A stretch of DNA of 14,525 nt from Fibrobacteraceae bacterium (GTDB taxonomy: Bacteria > Fibrobacterota > Fibrobacteria > Fibrobacterales > Fibrobacteraceae), in the NCBI GenBank assembly GCA_021443045.1, contig JABUUT010000028.1:4483-19007 (forward strand). Direction: 5' to 3'. The position numbers were made by a program, and so were the translations under genes. Every line of letters starts with the position of its first letter. Position 1 is the first letter of the stretch. This document shows positions 12,243 to 14,525 of this stretch, in pieces. Below the pieces are notes generated by a model, which was given only the letters and a program-made list of their open reading frames with translations, did no database searches and had not been told where the DNA came from.

Positions 12243-14432
12243 ATGGAAAAGATTTTTTATACCCTTACCGATGAATCGCCGTTCCTGGCAACCCAGTCCC
12301 TTTTACCCATTGTTCGTGGCTTTGCAAAACAGGCGAACATCGAAATAGAAACAAAGAACATTTCTCTTCCCGGTCGCATCCTTGCCGCTTTTGACAAAGC
12401 TCCTAACGATTTGGACTTTTTGGGAAAACTGACCTTGGACCCCAACGCCAACATTATTAAGCTTCCCAATATTTCGGCCTCAGTGCCCCAGCTTAAAGCG
12501 GCCATTGCAGAACTGCAGGCCAAGGGCTTTGACATACCCAATTACCCCGACGATCCTTCTACTGAAGAAGAAAAAGCAATCCGCGGCAAGTATGACAAAA
12601 TCAAGGGTTCCGCTGTAAACCCGGTGCTTCGTCAAGGAAACTCCGACCGCCGTGCCCCTAAGGCTGTAAAGAACTATGCCAAGAAGAACCCTCATTCCAT
12701 GGGGCCTTGGACTAGCGAAAGCAAAACCCATGTGGCCAGCATGAGTGAAAACGATTTTTACGGCACTGAAAAATCTATTACTTTATCTAAAGCGGACACT
12801 TTTAAAATAGAGTTTGTGGCCTCAGACGGTTCCGTTACGGAACTTCGCCCTGCAAAACCTTTGCTGGCTGGTGAAATTCTGGATGCCTCTGTGCTCCACA
12901 TGGCCGACCTGGAAAAATTTATCGAAGCCCAAATGGCTGATGCCAAGGCCAAGGGTGTGCTCTTTTCGGTACATTTAAAGGCCACCATGATGAAGGTGTC
13001 GGACCCAGTGCTGTTTGGCGCCTTTGTTCGCGTATTCTTTAAAGAGGTGTTTAAACAATATGCCGACCTGTTTAAGGAACTTGGCATTGATGCCAACAAT
13101 GGTCTTGGCGATTTGTACAAGCGCCTTGAAGGAAACCCAAGGGAAGCCGAGGTAAAAACGGCTATTGACGAGGCTTTGACTAAGGGCCCTGCTTTGGCTA
13201 TGGTGGATAGCGAAAAGGGAATTACCAACCTTCATGTGCCCAGCGATGTGATTATAGACGCTTCCATGCCTGCCATGATTCGAAACTCGGGCTGCATGTG
13301 GAATAAGGAGGGGAAACTTCAAGAAGTAAAGGCTTGCATTCCAGACCGATGCTACGCTGGTGTGTACAAGGCCACCATCGATTTTCATAAAAAGAACGGC
13401 GCCTTTGACCCATGTACCATGGGTTCCGTTCCCAACGTGGGCCTTATGGCCCAAGGCGCCGAAGAATATGGCAGCCACGATAAAACTTTTATAGCAAAGG
13501 CCAAGGGCGTTATTCGTGCTGTGAACAGTGAAGGCCAAGTTCTTTTGCAGCAAAATGTGGATGAGGGCGATATTTATCGTATGTGCCAGGCTAAGGATGC
13601 CCCCATTGCCGACTGGGTTAAGTTGGCTGTAACCCGTGCTAAATTATCCAATACGCCTGCTATTTTTTGGCTAGACCCCAATCGTGCTCATGATCGTGAA
13701 ATTCAAAAGAAGGTGGAGGCCTATTTGAAAGATTACGATTTAACGGGGCTTTCCATTTGTATTAAGTCTCCAGAAGAGGCTGCCCTAGAATCTTTGGCTC
13801 GTGCTAAACAGGGCTTGGATACCATCAGCGTTACAGGCAACGTAATGCGTGACTACCTTACCGATTTGTTCCCTATTCTAGAACTAGGAACTTCGGCCAA
13901 GATGCTCTCCGTTGTGCCTCTTATGGCTGGCGGTGGCCTTTTTGAAACTGGGGCTGGTGGCTCTGCTCCTAAACAGGTGCAACAGTTTTTGGAAGAAAAC
14001 TACCTTCGCTGGGATTCTCTTGGTGAATACTTTGCCATTTGCGTTTCTTTGGAACAAATGTTTATTTTGAATGGCAATAAAAAGGCTAAGGTTTTGGCCG
14101 ATGCCATGGACTTGGCCAACGGCATGATTCTTGAGAACAAGCGTACTCCGGCCCGCAAAATTGGCGAATTGGACAACCGCGGTTCCCATTTTTATTTGGC
14201 TCTATACTGGGCCCAGTGCTTGGCCAAACAGACCGAAGACCAGGAACTTGCAGATAAATTTGCTCCTATTGCGGCAGAACTTTCGGCCAATGAATCTGAA
14301 ATTGTAGAATGCTTTGCCAAGGCCCAAGGAGAAAAGGTGGACATTGGCGGTTACTATGTGGCTGACCCCGTTCTTCTAAAAAAATGGATGCGCCCCTGCG
14401 AAAAGTTCAACAAGATAATTGATGCTTTGTAG
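12243..14432 (+). CDS. icd: Monomeric isocitrate dehydrogenase (NADP-type family)
   Basis: Oxidatively decarboxylates isocitrate to 2-oxoglutarate, reducing a nicotinamide cofactor; it links the TCA cycle to glutamate synthesis. The 729-residue length and sequence match the monomeric (IDH-II) family, not the dimeric form of about 420 residues. Landmarks: GSAVNPVLRQGNSDRRAPK at 122-140 (substrate loop; most family members I recall have Glu where Gln131 is), HSMGPW at 151-156, HLKATMMKVSDP at 244-255, IDASMPAMIRNSG at 338-350, CTMGSVPNVGLMAQGAEEYGSHDKT at 391-415, and GGGLFETGAGGSAPKQVQQF at 563-582. With an 11-residue offset to the Azotobacter enzyme, its NADP-contacting His589, Arg600 and Arg649 correspond to Gln578, Arg589 and Arg638 here. 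Both Arg are kept and the His is replaced, so NADP is still the more likely cofactor, with uncertain strength. It stands alone between a terminator and the right-edge repeat. Confidence 0.95.
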   Translation: MEKIFYTLTDESPFLATQSLLPIVRGFAKQANIEIETKNISLPGRILAAFDKAPNDLDFLGKLTLDPNANIIKLPNISASVPQLKAAIAELQAKGFDIPNYPDDPSTEEEKAIRGKYDKIKGSAVNPVLRQGNSDRRAPKAVKNYAKKNPHSMGPWTSESKTHVASMSENDFYGTEKSITLSKADTFKIEFVASDGSVTELRPAKPLLAGEILDASVLHMADLEKFIEAQMADAKAKGVLFSVHLKATMMKVSDPVLFGAFVRVFFKEVFKQYADLFKELGIDANNGLGDLYKRLEGNPREAEVKTAIDEALTKGPALAMVDSEKGITNLHVPSDVIIDASMPAMIRNSGCMWNKEGKLQEVKACIPDRCYAGVYKATIDFHKKNGAFDPCTMGSVPNVGLMAQGAEEYGSHDKTFIAKAKGVIRAVNSEGQVLLQQNVDEGDIYRMCQAKDAPIADWVKLAVTRAKLSNTPAIFWLDPNRAHDREIQKKVEAYLKDYDLTGLSICIKSPEEAALESLARAKQGLDTISVTGNVMRDYLTDLFPILELGTSAKMLSVVPLMAGGGLFETGAGGSAPKQVQQFLEENYLRWDSLGEYFAICVSLEQMFILNGNKKAKVLADAMDLANGMILENKRTPARKIGELDNRGSHFYLALYWAQCLAKQTEDQELADKFAPIAAELSANESEIVECFAKAQGEKVDIGGYYVADPVLLKKWMRPCEKFNKIIDAL

Positions 14433-14525
14433 CCGGTAAACGGTGATTGGTGGCTGGTGTTGTCATTCTGGAGGCACTTCGTGCCGATTACGCCCCAAGG
14501 CGAGAGTCGCGGACAAGCTTGCTTG
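14433..14525 (-). repeat. Right-edge intergenic repeat, inverted relative to the left edge
   Basis: Non-coding sequence after icd. It contains a perfect hairpin GGCAC-TTC-GTGCC (14473-14485), ATTACGC (14487-14493, the complement of GCGTAAT at 68-74) and CAAGC-TT-GCTTG (14514-14525) at the very end. Read on the minus strand, the order palindrome, GCGTAAT, hairpin, CCA/ACC-rich tail repeats the left edge. No ordinary terminator with a T-run is visible after icd. The hairpin, or the palindrome cut off by the window end, may serve as one. Confidence 0.55.

Noticed and set aside
12243..14432. Full switch of isocitrate dehydrogenase to NAD
   Set aside because: Two of the three residues contacting the NADP 2'-phosphate appear intact, so one His-to-Gln change is not enough to claim NAD specificity.
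1..14525. A mobile element bounded by the inverted edge repeats
   Set aside because: There is no transposase, integrase or target-site duplication, and the content is core housekeeping genes.

Overview
The window looks like a piece of a Fibrobacter-type chromosome (phylum Fibrobacterota). The assignment is inferred from style, not from a search. The signs are lipoproteins with an F-W-A-C-G lipobox and long Ser-rich linkers, AT-rich promoters of the form TCTATATT placed almost on the start codon, a monomeric isocitrate dehydrogenase, and moderate GC content. Every convincing gene is on the + strand. I found no rRNA, tRNA, CRISPR array, transposase or phage gene.

Layout. Bases 1-229 are non-coding and repeat-like. 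Next come a small unknown lipoprotein (244-663), cytidylate kinase cmk (709-1386) and ribosomal protein S1 rpsA (1420-3204, closed by a strong terminator). cmk-rpsA is a widely conserved pair. A compact block follows: coaBC (3366-4676), a degenerate uracil-DNA-glycosylase-like protein (4669-5487), replicative helicase dnaB (5510-6910), and the permease and ATPase of an Mla-type lipid transporter (6910-7692, 7713-8498). Its genes overlap or are separated by about 20 bases, so they are probably co-transcribed.

The third region (8616-12172) holds three consecutive lipoprotein genes that look like paralogues. They share the lipobox region and a short Cys-containing domain. The first (90 aa) is little more than that domain. 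The second (598 aa) and third (436 aa) add Ser-rich linkers and beta-rich Ig/PKD-like domains. Each has its own candidate promoter. The second carries a C8 tract where one extra C creates an immediate stop codon. The last gene is a monomeric isocitrate dehydrogenase, icd (12243-14432), in which a residue expected to contact the NADP 2'-phosphate appears to be Gln rather than His.

Both window edges carry similar non-coding repeats in inverted orientation: a CAAGC/GCTTG palindrome, the word GCGTAAT and a small hairpin. They probably belong to a dispersed intergenic repeat family, and the window may end where it does because of them. Most genes are housekeeping (nucleotide metabolism, translation, CoA, replication, lipid transport, TCA cycle). 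The lipoprotein cluster, the glycosylase-like protein and the near-leaderless promoters are the parts least explained by known biology. I see no clear new multi-gene system.
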